From Candidatus Neomarinimicrobiota bacterium (GTDB taxonomy: Bacteria > Fidelibacterota > Marinisomatia > Marinisomatales > S15-B10), in NCBI GenBank assembly GCA_012964825.1, contig DTTI01000042.1:27531-91530 (forward strand): a DNA stretch of 64,000 nt. Direction: 5' to 3'. Shown here in pieces: positions 1 through 9,317 of this stretch (positions are counted from its first letter, which is position 1; each line of letters opens with the position of its first letter). Made by a program: the position numbers and the translations under genes. The notes under the pieces are model-generated. The model saw only the letters and a program-made list of their open reading frames with translations, ran no database searches and was not told where the DNA came from.

Positions 1-1
1 A

Positions 2-1120
2 CTCCTTATTCAGAAAACAGCTAGGGAATTCGCCGAGGAACACTTGGCTCCGGGCGTTATCGATCGGGATGAGAAAATGGAGTTCCCATCCAAGCAGATT
101 AAGATGCTGGGTGAAATGGGGTTTATGGGAATGATAGTGCCGGAAGAGTGGGGCGGAGCAGGCTTAGATACTTTAAGCTACTCCCTGGCTCTGGAAGAGA
201 TTGCAAAAGTGGACGCATCTGCTGCTGTCCCTGTTTCTGTGAACAATTCACTTGTTTGTGCGCTTCTGTACAAATACGGTACTGATGACCTGAAAGATAA
301 ATACCTCCGGACTCTTGCCACAGGTGAATGGCTCGGCGCCTTTTCACTCAGCGAACCCCAAGCGGGATCTGACGCATCTAATCTGCTCACCTACGCAGAA
401 AAAAGTGGAGACAAATACATCATCAATGGCACCAAGAACTGGGTCAGTAATGGTATCAACTCTAATATTGTGTTTGTTTTTACTGTTACGAAAAAAGGTT
501 TAGGCCATAAGGGGATCACCGTGTTTGCTGTTGAAAAGGGCATTGACGGTTTTTCCACGGGGAAGAAAGAGAATAAACTCGGTATTCGGGGCTCAGACAC
601 CTGTGAACTCTATTTTGACGATTGCCATGTGCCGGAGGAAAACAGGATTGCCGAAGAGGGGGACGGATTCAGAATTGCCATGTCCGTTCTGGACAGCGGA
701 AGGATCGGTATAGCCTCTCAGGCCCTTGGGATCGCACAAGCGGCTCTAGACAGTTCCATCGATTACGCCAGTGAGAGAAAACAGTTCGGATCAAAGATCA
801 GCACCTTTGGTGCCATAAAAGAGAAAATTGCCAAAATGGCCACTGAAATAACTAGCGCAAGGCTCCTAACCCATTACGCTGCCACCCTTAAAGATGAAGA
901 GAAGCCCTTTTCCAAAGAGGCGGCCATGGCGAAATATTATGCGTCGGATGTGGCAATGTCGGCCGCTACTGAATGTGTTCAGATATTTGGAGGTTACGGA
1001 TATATGCAGGAGTACGGTGTGGAAAGACTTATGCGGGATGCCAAGATTACACAGATTTACGAGGGAACTTCAGAAATACTGAAACTGGTTATAGCAAGAT
1101 CAATGTTGGAGGCAGAATGA
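2..1120 (+). CDS. acyl-CoA dehydrogenase, 5'-truncated by window edge
   Basis: FAD-dependent acyl-CoA dehydrogenase that introduces the alpha-beta double bond in acyl-CoA (fatty acid or branched-chain acyl-CoA oxidation). The frame is open to the left edge and reads LLIQKTAREFAEEHLAPG before the first possible start (TTG at 44), which is normal N-terminal family sequence, so the true start lies outside the window. Family signatures are clear: AFSLSEPQAGSD for FAD/substrate binding, and near the C-terminus IFGGYGYMQEYGVERLMRDA followed by QIYEGTSEI, whose Glu is the catalytic base position in short/medium-chain enzymes. The stop overlaps the ATG of the BCAT gene by 4 bp (ATGA), so the two are probably co-translated. 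With an aminotransferase next door, branched-chain acyl-CoA is a reasonable substrate guess, but this is inference. Confidence 0.95.
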   Translation, partial: LLIQKTAREFAEEHLAPGVIDRDEKMEFPSKQIKMLGEMGFMGMIVPEEWGGAGLDTLSYSLALEEIAKVDASAAVPVSVNNSLVCALLYKYGTDDLKDKYLRTLATGEWLGAFSLSEPQAGSDASNLLTYAEKSGDKYIINGTKNWVSNGINSNIVFVFTVTKKGLGHKGITVFAVEKGIDGFSTGKKENKLGIRGSDTCELYFDDCHVPEENRIAEEGDGFRIAMSVLDSGRIGIASQALGIAQAALDSSIDYASERKQFGSKISTFGAIKEKIAKMATEITSARLLTHYAATLKDEEKPFSKEAAMAKYYASDVAMSAATECVQIFGGYGYMQEYGVERLMRDAKITQIYEGTSEILKLVIARSMLEAE

Positions 1121-2157
1121 AGGATATTGATGTCTTAGAACCTCAGATTAATTGGGACCAACTCACCTTCAGCCACACACCAACCAGAAGCATGTATATG
1201 GCTACCTGCGATGAAGGGCATAAATGGCAGGAAGGGGCTCTTGTCCCGTTTGGCAACATAGAACTTTCCCCGGCTGCCGGAGTATTGAATTACGGTCAGG
1301 GTGTGTTCGAAGGGACGAAGGTGTTCAGGACGGCCAAGAAACGTGTTGTTCTGTTTCGCCCGGAAATGAACGCAAGAAGAATGGAAGGATCAGCTGAAAG
1401 ACTGTGTATCCCCCCAATTCCTGAAAAAATGTTTCTGGAGGCTTTAGAACAGACTGTAAGGGATAATGCTGACTACATACCACCATTTAAAAAAGGAAGT
1501 TTGTATGTTCGTCCCATCGTTTGGGGGACCGGTCCTGTACTTGGGGTACATGCGGCGCCTTCTTATACTTTTATTATATTTGTTTCTCCAGTGGGGCCTT
1601 ACTTCCAGGGCGGGATTCCATGCCTGAATGTTAAGGTAACTAAGTTCTACCATAGAGCTGCCCCAAAAGGCACCGGTTCTGCCAAAGCTATTGGGAACTA
1701 TGCCGCATCCCTCTACCCACTCGAACTGGCAAAGAAGCTTGGCTTCAGCGAAGTAATGTATCTCAATTCTAAGGATGAAAGCTTTGTGGACGAACTGGGT
1801 TCGGCAAATGTATTTGCTCTAAAGGGGGATACCCTTCTGACACCGAAGCTTAGTGGCTCACTCTTACCTGGTGTTACTCGTGACTCAACAATTCAGATTG
1901 CACGGCAGATCTTGGGCCTCGATGTTCAGGAGATTGACGTTACCGTGAACGATTTCCTTACCGCTGACGAAGTATTCTGTGCTGGAACGGCGGTCGTTAT
2001 TTGTCCCATTGGCCGTATTACCACTGATGATGATTCAGTTGAAATAGGTACTGAAATGGGTGCGGTAACAGCGGAATTGCGGAAAATATTGAAGGACATC
2101 CAGCTGGAACGTCGTGAAGATGTTTTTGATTGGTTACGTCCCTTAGATCTTTATTAA
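1117..2157 (+). CDS. ilvE: branched-chain amino acid aminotransferase
   Basis: PLP-dependent fold-type IV transaminase of 346 aa that interconverts Leu/Ile/Val and their 2-oxo acids. Start chosen at ATG 1117, in a 4-bp overlap with the upstream stop; the frame is open further upstream, but that stretch is the shadow of the acyl-CoA dehydrogenase. Visible motifs are NYGQGVFEGTKVFR, the PLP-lysine region GTGSAKAIGNYAASL (Lys of AKAIGN) and FVDELGSANVFAL. Together they match the long, eukaryote-like BCAT subtype rather than the E. coli IlvE subtype. The neighbour relationship with an acyl-CoA dehydrogenase fits branched-chain amino acid turnover. Confidence 0.93.
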   Translation: MKDIDVLEPQINWDQLTFSHTPTRSMYMATCDEGHKWQEGALVPFGNIELSPAAGVLNYGQGVFEGTKVFRTAKKRVVLFRPEMNARRMEGSAERLCIPPIPEKMFLEALEQTVRDNADYIPPFKKGSLYVRPIVWGTGPVLGVHAAPSYTFIIFVSPVGPYFQGGIPCLNVKVTKFYHRAAPKGTGSAKAIGNYAASLYPLELAKKLGFSEVMYLNSKDESFVDELGSANVFALKGDTLLTPKLSGSLLPGVTRDSTIQIARQILGLDVQEIDVTVNDFLTADEVFCAGTAVVICPIGRITTDDDSVEIGTEMGAVTAELRKILKDIQLERREDVFDWLRPLDLY

Positions 2158-2591
2158 TGATTCTTGTCAAGATGCGGCGTTTTGCCCGTGAATTGGTTCT
2201 TCAAGGGCTCTATGCCGCCGAAATGACCGAAGATTCTCCCAATAAAATAATTGAGGATTTGGTGCGTCGTCACAACGTCGATGCTGAAACGAGAGAGTTT
2301 ATTGAGAGGCTTTTCAATACCACTTTGAAACATAAAGATTGGACTAGAAAGCAAATCGAAGAACGATTAGAGAACTGGGAAATCAGTCGTGTGGCCATTA
2401 TTGACCTTCACGTGCTCCAGATGATGATGACCGAAATGGTCTTTTTTGAGGATATTCCGCCGAAAGTTTCCATCACGGAAGGTGTTGAAATAGCCAGAAA
2501 GTACAGTACCGATGAGAGCAGTTCTTTCGTGAATGGTATTCTCGATTCAGTTTATCACTCACTGGAAGATTTGTCTGTTCCCGGTGAGTAA
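2157..2591 (+). CDS. nusB: transcription antitermination factor NusB
   Basis: Small all-helical RNA-binding protein of about 144 aa that acts with NusE/S10 in rRNA antitermination. The N-terminal RRFARELVLQGLYAAEM matches the NusB start pattern (R-x-ARE-LxLQxLY). The second half has ISRVAIIDLHVLQMMMTEM and the C-terminal helix region PPKVSITEGVEIARKYSTDESSSFVNGILD (quoted here only as its two blocks: VSITEGVEIARKYS and SSFVNGILD), both typical. ATG 2157 shares one base with the ilvE stop; ATG 2172 (MRRFARE) is an equally plausible start and would give 139 aa. No strong ribosome-binding site decides between them. Confidence 0.9.
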   Translation: MILVKMRRFARELVLQGLYAAEMTEDSPNKIIEDLVRRHNVDAETREFIERLFNTTLKHKDWTRKQIEERLENWEISRVAIIDLHVLQMMMTEMVFFEDIPPKVSITEGVEIARKYSTDESSSFVNGILDSVYHSLEDLSVPGE

Positions 2592-2634
2592 TATCAAGGT
2601 AATTTTTAAACTTATTGGAGTTTCCTGAAGATTT

Positions 2635-5600
2635 ATGGCAACTGGACTGTTAAAAAAGGTATTCGGCACCAAGTCTGAGCGAGAGGTGAAAAGTCTCTAC
2701 TCGATTGTAGAAAAAATTAACGCCATCTTCAAAACCCTTGATGGAAAGTCTGATGAGGAACTGGTTACCCGTACCAGAGAATTCCAGGAGATGGTCCGTG
2801 CCGCTGGCAGTCAGGCTGCCGATGAATCGAGGAAGCAAGACCTCTCAAGGGAAGAGGTGGATAAAATGGCTTACGAAGTGGAGGTTGCTGTTCTGGAAGA
2901 AATTCTCCCGGAAGCCTTTGCCATGGTAAAGGAGACATGTCGCCGGCTCACAGGTGAGCAGTGGAAAGTGGTTGGCCAGTCCATCACATGGGATATGGTA
3001 CCGTATGATGTTCAGCTCATCGGTGCTGTAGTCCTTCACACCGGGAAGGTGGCTGAAATGAAAACGGGAGAAGGAAAAACACTCGTTGCCACCATGCCAA
3101 TATACTTAAACGCCCTCACGGGCCGGGGCGTTCATATCGTTACAGTGAACGACTACCTTGCTCAACGGGATGCTGAATGGATGGGCAAGATTTATGAAAG
3201 GTTAGGACTTACTGTAGGTTCTATGCTTAACCAGATGAATAATGATGAACGCCGTGAGATTTACCGGCGGGATATAACCTATGGTACTAATAATGAATAC
3301 GGTTTTGACTATCTCCGGGACAACATGGCTCTTTCTCAGGAAGAACAGGTTCAGCGGGGTCACGCATATGCCATCATAGATGAGGTCGATTCAATTCTCA
3401 TAGATGAGGCAAGAACACCTCTAATTATTTCTGGTGCTGTAGATCATCCTACTGACTCAAAATACAAAGAGCTTAAGCCCCTTATTCAAAGATTGATCAG
3501 GAAACAGACTTCCCTTGCTAATTCGCTGGTTGGTGAAGCGGAGCAACTGTTGGAGGAAGGGAAAGAGAGTGATGCCGGTTACAAACTGTTGCAATCATCG
3601 AGGGGCGCGCCTAAGAATCGGCGGCTTCAAAAGGTTTTTCAAGAACAAGGTACACGCAAGCTGGCACTAGATGTAGAGTCAGAATACATGCGTGATAAGC
3701 GACTCCATGAAGTGGATGAAGACCTTTATTTTTCTATCGATGAGAAAAGTAACGTTATCGATCTTACTGAAAAAGGCAGGACAGCTTTGGCTCCGGAGAA
3801 TCCGGAGATGTTTGTTATTCCTGATCTTGGTGAAATACTGCACGATATTGATACAAATTCTGCATTGGACGTACAACAGCGCGGTGAGGCGGCTGAGGAG
3901 GCGCGCCTTTTACACAGCTCCCGGAGCGAACAGATACATAATTTAACACAGCTCCTTCGGGCCCATTCCTTATATGAGAAGGATGTGGACTACGTAGTAC
4001 AGGATGGCAAAGTGCTCATCGTGGATGAGTTCACCGGACGTATCCTTGCGGGGCGACGCTACAGTGAAGGCCTTCACCAGGCATTAGAGGCCAAGGAAAA
4101 TGTGACCATCGAGCGGGAGACGCAGACACTCGCTACCATCACCATCCAGAACTATTTCAGGCTATATAATAAACTGGCTGGTATGACGGGAACAGCTGAG
4201 ACAGAATCGGAAGAGCTTCACTCCATTTACGGTCTGGATGTAACAGTTATTCCAACTGACCAAAAGGTTGTGAGGGATGACCGAGATGATCTCGTTTACA
4301 AGACGAGGCGAGAAAAATTTAACGCTGTTCTGGATGAGATCGGTGACTGCCATCAGCGGGGCCAGCCTGTGCTTGTGGGTACCATTACTGTGGAGGTATC
4401 AGAGACTCTTTCCAGGATGCTAAAGAGGAAGGCAATTCCTCACAATGTTCTGAATGCTAAACAGCATCAGCGCGAGGCAGAGATTGTGACGTTGGCCGGG
4501 AATAGGGGAGCGGTGACAATTGCCACAAACATGGCGGGACGTGGCACCGATATCAAACTTGGTGAAGGCGTTGTAGAATTAGGCGGTCTCCATATCGTTG
4601 GAACAGAACGTCACGAATCACGCAGAATTGATCTGCAGCTTAGGGGACGGTCAGGGCGTCAGGGAGATCCCGGTTCTTCAGTCTTTTACCTCAGTCTTGA
4701 AGATGATCTTATGCGTCTTTTCAACAGCGAGCGGATTGCCTCAATCATGGACAAACTTGGTGTCGAAGAGGGTGAGGTTATCACTGCCGGTATGGTGACA
4801 CGATCCATTGAGCGTGCTCAAAAAAAGGTGGAAGCCCGAAACTTCTCTATCCGGAAGCGGCTTCTTGAGTATGATGATGTGATGAATCAGCAGCGCGAGG
4901 TGGTGTATGCCCGAAGGAATGAGGCCCTTCACGGTGATGATATTCGCGATGAGATCACCGCCATACAAGGCGAGTTTGCAGATGAGTTGGTGGACCATTT
5001 AACTGAATTTGGAGATGAAAGTCACGATTGGAATTGGGATTTATTTGAAAGCGATATCTCTTCCGTATTTACCATCGAAGTGGATGATGAATTCAAGTCT
5101 CTGGAATCAGCGGATCAGTTGAAGGGAAAAATCCTTGAGAAAGCAGAAAATATCTATGCTGTTCGGGAAAGTTTTGTTCCGGTGGAGGTCATGCGTGGGT
5201 TTGAGAGGTATGTTGTCCTCCGAACGATTGATGAAATGTGGAAAGACCACCTTTACAGCATGGATCAGCTTCGGGAAGGAATCAACCTTCGCGCCTACGG
5301 TCAGAAAGATCCTCTTTTGGAGTACAAGTCAGAGGGTTTTGACATGTTCATGGAGTTCTTACGAGATGTAAACAAGAATACTGTCCAGCGTCTTTACAGA
5401 ACCCGACTTCACGGAATGGATGAGGCACCTACACTTGCTCAAAGAAAGCCCAGTGGGCCCGTAAAAGTCCAGCATGATGAGGCAGTGGGCATGGGTTTTG
5501 CTGCCCAGCCCACAAATGGGCAGGATGGTCAACCAAATGCTGCACCTACACCTGGTAAGGCAGAACCTGTCCACGTGGGTAAGAAGGTTGGGAGGAATGA

Positions 5601-5652
5601 GCCTTGTCCCTGCGGCAGCGGAAAAAAATATAAGAAGTGTCATGGTAAATAA
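2635..5652 (+). CDS. secA: preprotein translocase ATPase SecA
   Basis: Motor ATPase of the Sec pathway, 1005 aa, which drives unfolded preproteins through SecYEG. Walker A is MKTGEGKTLVA (from about residue 142) and the DEAD-like Walker B is IIDEVDSILIDEARTP. The helicase-2 region carries NMAGRGTDIKLGEGV and QLRGRSGRQGDPGSS. The C-terminus is a SEC-C zinc-binding tail with CPCGSGKKYKKCH. It is about 100 aa longer than E. coli SecA (901 aa). The extra sequence lies between the two nucleotide-binding folds (about residues 275-370, rich in Lys/Glu/Arg), as in Bacteroidetes-type SecA. Start at ATG 2635, 43 bp after nusB. Confidence 0.98.
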   Translation: MATGLLKKVFGTKSEREVKSLYSIVEKINAIFKTLDGKSDEELVTRTREFQEMVRAAGSQAADESRKQDLSREEVDKMAYEVEVAVLEEILPEAFAMVKETCRRLTGEQWKVVGQSITWDMVPYDVQLIGAVVLHTGKVAEMKTGEGKTLVATMPIYLNALTGRGVHIVTVNDYLAQRDAEWMGKIYERLGLTVGSMLNQMNNDERREIYRRDITYGTNNEYGFDYLRDNMALSQEEQVQRGHAYAIIDEVDSILIDEARTPLIISGAVDHPTDSKYKELKPLIQRLIRKQTSLANSLVGEAEQLLEEGKESDAGYKLLQSSRGAPKNRRLQKVFQEQGTRKLALDVESEYMRDKRLHEVDEDLYFSIDEKSNVIDLTEKGRTALAPENPEMFVIPDLGEILHDIDTNSALDVQQRGEAAEEARLLHSSRSEQIHNLTQLLRAHSLYEKDVDYVVQDGKVLIVDEFTGRILAGRRYSEGLHQALEAKENVTIERETQTLATITIQNYFRLYNKLAGMTGTAETESEELHSIYGLDVTVIPTDQKVVRDDRDDLVYKTRREKFNAVLDEIGDCHQRGQPVLVGTITVEVSETLSRMLKRKAIPHNVLNAKQHQREAEIVTLAGNRGAVTIATNMAGRGTDIKLGEGVVELGGLHIVGTERHESRRIDLQLRGRSGRQGDPGSSVFYLSLEDDLMRLFNSERIASIMDKLGVEEGEVITAGMVTRSIERAQKKVEARNFSIRKRLLEYDDVMNQQREVVYARRNEALHGDDIRDEITAIQGEFADELVDHLTEFGDESHDWNWDLFESDISSVFTIEVDDEFKSLESADQLKGKILEKAENIYAVRESFVPVEVMRGFERYVVLRTIDEMWKDHLYSMDQLREGINLRAYGQKDPLLEYKSEGFDMFMEFLRDVNKNTVQRLYRTRLHGMDEAPTLAQRKPSGPVKVQHDEAVGMGFAAQPTNGQDGQPNAAPTPGKAEPVHVGKKVGRNEPCPCGSGKKYKKCHGK

Positions 5653-5666
5653 TGGAGACTATTTAA

Positions 5667-5750
5667 GCCGCGGTGGTGGAATTGGTAGACACGCTAGCCT
5701 TAGGAGCTAGTCTCCTCTTGGAGGTGCGAGTTCGAGTCTCGCCCGCGGCA
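5667..5750 (+). tRNA. tRNA-Leu (anticodon UAG)
   Basis: A 84-nt class II tRNA. The acceptor stem is GCCGCGG (5667-5673) with CCGCGGC (5743-5749), and the discriminator A is at 5750. The anticodon stem CTAGC/GCTAG encloses the loop CTTAGGA, giving anticodon TAG at 5701-5703, which reads CUA leucine codons. The long variable arm (CTCCTCTTGGAG-like hairpin) and the T-arm GTTCGAGTC fit tRNA-Leu. CCA is not encoded. It lies 14 bp after secA. Confidence 0.97.
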
Positions 5751-5929
5751 CTTTCTCTATCATTAGACTTGGTTCCAATTCTGATTAGAACATTTAATGC
5801 CTACAATTAGCTGGTGAGCCAAGTTTTTGTCACAAAATCATTGAATTCCCTTTGGCGGAAACTTGGGCAGGATTGTAAATTGGTCTCCTTGGATTCTTAG
5901 GAATTCTCAGCAATTTCATAGTTAGAATA

Positions 5930-6772
5930 ATGGAAGCGGAACAGAAAAATTCAACAGTGCGAGTCATCGTACACTCGTTTTTTGTTGTACCATTTCTAAT
6001 TGCTGCTTTTGGAGTTCTCATATTTTTCATGTGGCGGCTTCTTACATATGAGCCGAAGGGTGCTGAAGAATACCTGGCTGATGTGAAGATCGGCAGTGCT
6101 ACCAAAAGATGGCAATCTGCTTTTGAGTTATCAAGATTGTTGGCTAATCCCGACATGCCGCAAATCTCAGATAGATTTGTATCTGAAATGCACTCAGCTT
6201 ATGAATATGCATTGCGAGATCCGGATACACGTGTCCGGCAGTATCTCATTCGAGCGATGGGTCAGACAGCCAACCCTTCTTTTGTAGTAACAATTCAAAA
6301 TGCATTGAATGAATACAATGAAGATGTTGTGGCTGATGCAATATATTCCCTCAGTTATTACAACGAAATTGAAAATGTCAAACTTATTGTTCAACAAACT
6401 GATCACCCATCCGCCTTGGTGAGGAATCGGGCGGCTATTGCACTTGGTGCGATGAGTGCGGATGATTCCTTCACGGGTCTCCGGTCTCTCCTATCTGATC
6501 CTGAGCCCAACGTACGGTGGAATGCCGCTGTGTCCCTGGCAAAACATGGTGATCCATCTGGCCGCACTGTATTGTTAAACCTTCTTGACAGGTCTTACCT
6601 GGCAAGATTTGAAGGGGTTGATCGATACGAAAGTGAGCAAGCTATGATGGTTGCAATTCAGGCTGCCGCTATGCTGGATGATTCCGAAATTGATGAAGTT
6701 TTGAGAGTTCTCAGCGATACTGATGAAAACTTGAAGCTTCGAGATTTGGCAAAAAAGGCACTGAAATTGTAG
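5930..6772 (+). CDS. membrane-anchored HEAT-repeat protein
   Basis: 280 aa. One N-terminal membrane segment (about residues 16-39, FFVVPFLIAAFGVLIFFMW) is followed by a mostly helical domain with HEAT-like repeats. Repeat cores include DTRVRQYLIRAMGQ, HPSALVRNRAAIALGAMS and DPEPNVRWNAAVSLAKHGD, each an Arg/Ala-rich helix pair of about 31 aa. Such repeats are protein-binding scaffolds. The gene begins the respiratory cluster and sits 9 bp before the Rieske gene, so an assembly or scaffold role for the bc-type complex is inferred. No cofactor motif is visible. The exact partner is unknown. Confidence 0.8.
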   Translation: MEAEQKNSTVRVIVHSFFVVPFLIAAFGVLIFFMWRLLTYEPKGAEEYLADVKIGSATKRWQSAFELSRLLANPDMPQISDRFVSEMHSAYEYALRDPDTRVRQYLIRAMGQTANPSFVVTIQNALNEYNEDVVADAIYSLSYYNEIENVKLIVQQTDHPSALVRNRAAIALGAMSADDSFTGLRSLLSDPEPNVRWNAAVSLAKHGDPSGRTVLLNLLDRSYLARFEGVDRYESEQAMMVAIQAAAMLDDSEIDEVLRVLSDTDENLKLRDLAKKALKL

Positions 6773-6781
6773 GAGAGACTT

Positions 6782-7345
6782 GTGACGGAAGAAGTACTAA
6801 AGGAAAAAATTAAAGAAAAACAACCCGTAGCATCTGTTGGCGAAGGATCTATTAAGGAAAAAGTACAGCGGCGTTCATTTATTTCTTGGCTTGCTATAGC
6901 TTGGGTAGCTTTTGCTGCTGCAACAGGCGGATTCTTTACTATGGTGTTGAGAATTTTCTTTCCCAATGTACTTTTTGAACCTCCACAGACATTCAAAATA
7001 GGCTTTCCTGAGGATTATGAAATTGGCTTAGTAGATATACGATGGCAGGAAAAATTCGCAACATGGATTATTAGGAGTACAGAATATATTTATGCTCTCT
7101 CCACCACCTGCACTCATCTTGGCTGTACACCCAATTGGTTGGAAAATGAAAACAAATTCAAATGCCCATGCCATGGTAGCGGCTTCCGAAAGTCGGGAAT
7201 AAATTTTGAAGGGCCTGCTCCCCGGCCTCTCGAGCGTTATAGGATTGTTCTAGCGGATGATGGACAGATCCTTATTGATAAAAATAGAAAATTTCAGTAT
7301 GAAAAAGGACAATGGTCGGACTCTGAGTCATTCTTGGTTGTATAA
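6782..7345 (+). CDS. Rieske iron-sulfur protein of a bc-type complex
   Basis: 187 aa subunit that takes electrons from quinol via a 2Fe-2S cluster and passes them to cytochrome c. The cluster motifs are CTHLGCTP and CPCHGSGF, the classical Cys-His pairs with both disulfide cysteines. The N-terminus has a twin-arginine-like sequence QRRSFISW directly before a single membrane helix, as in Tat-inserted Rieske proteins. Start is GTG 6782, with AGGAGAG about 6 bases upstream. Immediately followed by the two cytochrome b genes. Confidence 0.95.
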   Translation: MTEEVLKEKIKEKQPVASVGEGSIKEKVQRRSFISWLAIAWVAFAAATGGFFTMVLRIFFPNVLFEPPQTFKIGFPEDYEIGLVDIRWQEKFATWIIRSTEYIYALSTTCTHLGCTPNWLENENKFKCPCHGSGFRKSGINFEGPAPRPLERYRIVLADDGQILIDKNRKFQYEKGQWSDSESFLVV

Positions 7346-7383
7346 AATAGTTAACATGAAAAGGAGTGACTAAAAACTGTCTC

Positions 7384-8169
7384 ATGAGCGATAAAAAGAA
7401 CATATTTGAACGGTTCGGAGATTCCCAGGTATGGAAATCTATTATCCGATCTGGTGTCCCCAGAACTCGCAGGCAAAGGATGATGTCTGTCCTTAATAGT
7501 GTTTTTTTGCATCTTCATCCGGTCAGATTACCCAGACATGCGGTTAAACTGAAATTCACATGGTGCATGGGAGGTCTTACATTTTTCTTGTTTCTGGTTT
7601 TGACCATATCTGGCATACTTCTTATGTTTTATTATCGGCCTACTGTAGAGTATGCATATACGGATATGATCGATCTTGGGGAGCAGGTGCCTCTCGGCAT
7701 CATGCGGGAGATTCACCGTTGGGGGGCTCATGCTATGGTTATTACTGTATGGCTGCACATGTTCCGTGTTTTTATGACGGGATCCTATAAACCTCCCAGA
7801 GAATTCAATTGGTCTATTGGGGTAATTCTTCTTGTTCTTACACTCCTTTTAAGTTTTACTGGTTATCTTTTGCCTTGGGATCAGTTAGCCATGTGGGCAA
7901 TTACTGTTGGTTCCAATATGGCAAGAGCTGCTCCTTTCCTTGGACATGAAGGTCCAGGTGCATCATTATTGTCCATTGGTGACATCAATTTTGTAAACAT
8001 GGGCGCTGATGCAAAGTTTGCTTTGCTCGGCGGACGGTTCGTGGGAGAAGCAGCTTTATTGAGGTTTTATGTTCTGCACTGTATAGGTCTTCCTTTCATA
8101 GTGATGATTCTTATGGCCGTTCACTTCTGGAGAGTTAGAAAGGATGGCGGAATCTCGGGGCCCACTTAG
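7384..8169 (+). CDS. cytochrome b, N-terminal (b6-like) subunit
   Basis: 261 aa, four-helix haem-bearing half of a quinol:cytochrome c reductase. Four haem-ligand histidines can be placed: H111 (MREIHRW) and H125 (VWLHMFRV) in the second helix, H232 (YVLHCIGLP) and H247 ([10 protein letters not shown]) in the fourth. The second pair has 14 intervening residues, the spacing of b6-type proteins rather than the 13 of mitochondrial-type cytochrome b. The Qo region [16 protein letters not shown] is present. Start taken at ATG 7384; an in-frame GTG at 7366 inside the AAGGAG sequence is less likely. The distance from AAGGAG to the ATG is long (17 nt). Confidence 0.93.
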   Translation: MSDKKNIFERFGDSQVWKSIIRSGVPRTRRQRMMSVLNSVFLHLHPVRLPRHAVKLKFTWCMGGLTFFLFLVLTISGILLMFYYRPTVEYAYTDMIDLGEQVPLGIMREIHRWGAHAMVITVWLHMFRVFMTGSYKPPREFNWSIGVILLVLTLLLSFTGYLLPWDQLAMWAITVGSNMARAAPFLGHEGPGASLLSIGDINFVNMGADAKFALLGGRFVGEAALLRFYVLHCIGLPFIVMILMAVHFWRVRKDGGISGPT

Positions 8170-8192
8170 TCCCGATAATAAGAGCAACTCAA

Positions 8193-9308
8193 ATGGATAG
8201 TTTTAAGGATTTAATCAATTTTATTACTCGACCTACGCTGATGCTCACATTTGCTATGTTCAGCTTTCCATTCTTCTTTCCTGTAAATGATTGGTTTGAC
8301 AAATGGAACAAGCGGTTGAAATTTAATTTGCTCTGGTCAAATGGGGGGCTGGTCGTAGTAATGACGGGCCTGGTTTTGTTTTTCTTGGTGGGCCTGGAAG
8401 ACAGTGATTTTCGTCTTATTGTTTTCAAACCAGACAATGTTCCCATTGTAGGCCTTATTTTTCTGGTTTATTTCTTTCTTTGGGTGAGTATGAAACAGGC
8501 TGTGGATAATGATGCTCAACTTCAGTCTGGAAATAAACCAAATGAATACAATGATCCTGAAGACAAAGTTTTGGTTTGGCCTGACCTTGTCTATGTTGAA
8601 TTCATTTGCCTCATCTTATGTACCTGTCTATTGCTGGTTTGGTCCATTGGATTAGATGCTCCCCTTGAAGAACCGGCCAATCCGGCTTCTACACCGAATC
8701 CTTCCAAAGCACCTTGGTACTTCCTTGGGCTTCAGGAGATGTTAGTCTATTTTGATCCCTGGCTTGCTGGTGTTGTTTACCCAACCATAATTGTTGTTGG
8801 CTTAATGGCAATTCCTTATCTGGATAGGAATCCGGAAGGTTCTGGTTTTTTCCAGTTCAAGAATAGAAGATTCGCCATTTCGATATATATATTTGGCTGG
8901 ATCATTCTCTGGGTAATGTTGATTGTTATCGGAACTTTCTTAAGAGGCCCAAATTGGAATTTCTTCGGGCCATTTGAATATTGGGATTTGCATAAACTTG
9001 AGCCTTTGACTAATATCAATCTTTCAGAGATCATTTATATCAAATACCTTAATACTGGATTACCTCAAAATATTCTACTTAGAGAAATTTTTGGTATTCT
9101 ACTGGTTGTTGGATATTTACTGATTCTCCCTCCTTTATTTGCAAAAACTATCTTCAAGCGAATCTATGAGAAACTGGGAAGTTTTAGCTTTGGTGTATTT
9201 GTTTTTCTTGTTTTGAGCATGTTGTCTCTACCTATAAAAATGTACTTGCGATGGATTTTTAATCTTAAGTACATAATAGCTATTCCTGAGTTTTTCTTCA
9301 ATATCTGA
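8193..9308 (+). CDS. cytochrome b, C-terminal (subunit IV-like) protein
   Basis: 371 aa polytopic membrane protein that completes the split cytochrome b. The quinol-site region is recognisable as NPSKAPWYFLGLQEML, the counterpart of the PEWY segment in this split family. It is much longer than chloroplast subunit IV (about 160 aa) and has roughly seven to eight hydrophobic segments, with extra helices at both ends. It lies 23 bp after the N-terminal half and 9 bp before the multihaem cytochrome. Sequence is notably AT-rich. Confidence 0.88.
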   Translation: MDSFKDLINFITRPTLMLTFAMFSFPFFFPVNDWFDKWNKRLKFNLLWSNGGLVVVMTGLVLFFLVGLEDSDFRLIVFKPDNVPIVGLIFLVYFFLWVSMKQAVDNDAQLQSGNKPNEYNDPEDKVLVWPDLVYVEFICLILCTCLLLVWSIGLDAPLEEPANPASTPNPSKAPWYFLGLQEMLVYFDPWLAGVVYPTIIVVGLMAIPYLDRNPEGSGFFQFKNRRFAISIYIFGWIILWVMLIVIGTFLRGPNWNFFGPFEYWDLHKLEPLTNINLSEIIYIKYLNTGLPQNILLREIFGILLVVGYLLILPPLFAKTIFKRIYEKLGSFSFGVFVFLVLSMLSLPIKMYLRWIFNLKYIIAIPEFFFNI

Positions 9309-9317
9309 TATACCGGA

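Noticed and set aside
123..347. Minus-strand frames opposite the first gene and many similar antisense frames
   Set aside because: They are shadows of strongly coding plus-strand genes, without motifs or ribosome-binding sites.
5751..5929. Additional tRNA or terminator after tRNA-Leu
   Set aside because: No second cloverleaf and no stable GC hairpin with U-tract in this gap; only AT-rich sequence, probably the promoter of the HEAT-repeat gene.
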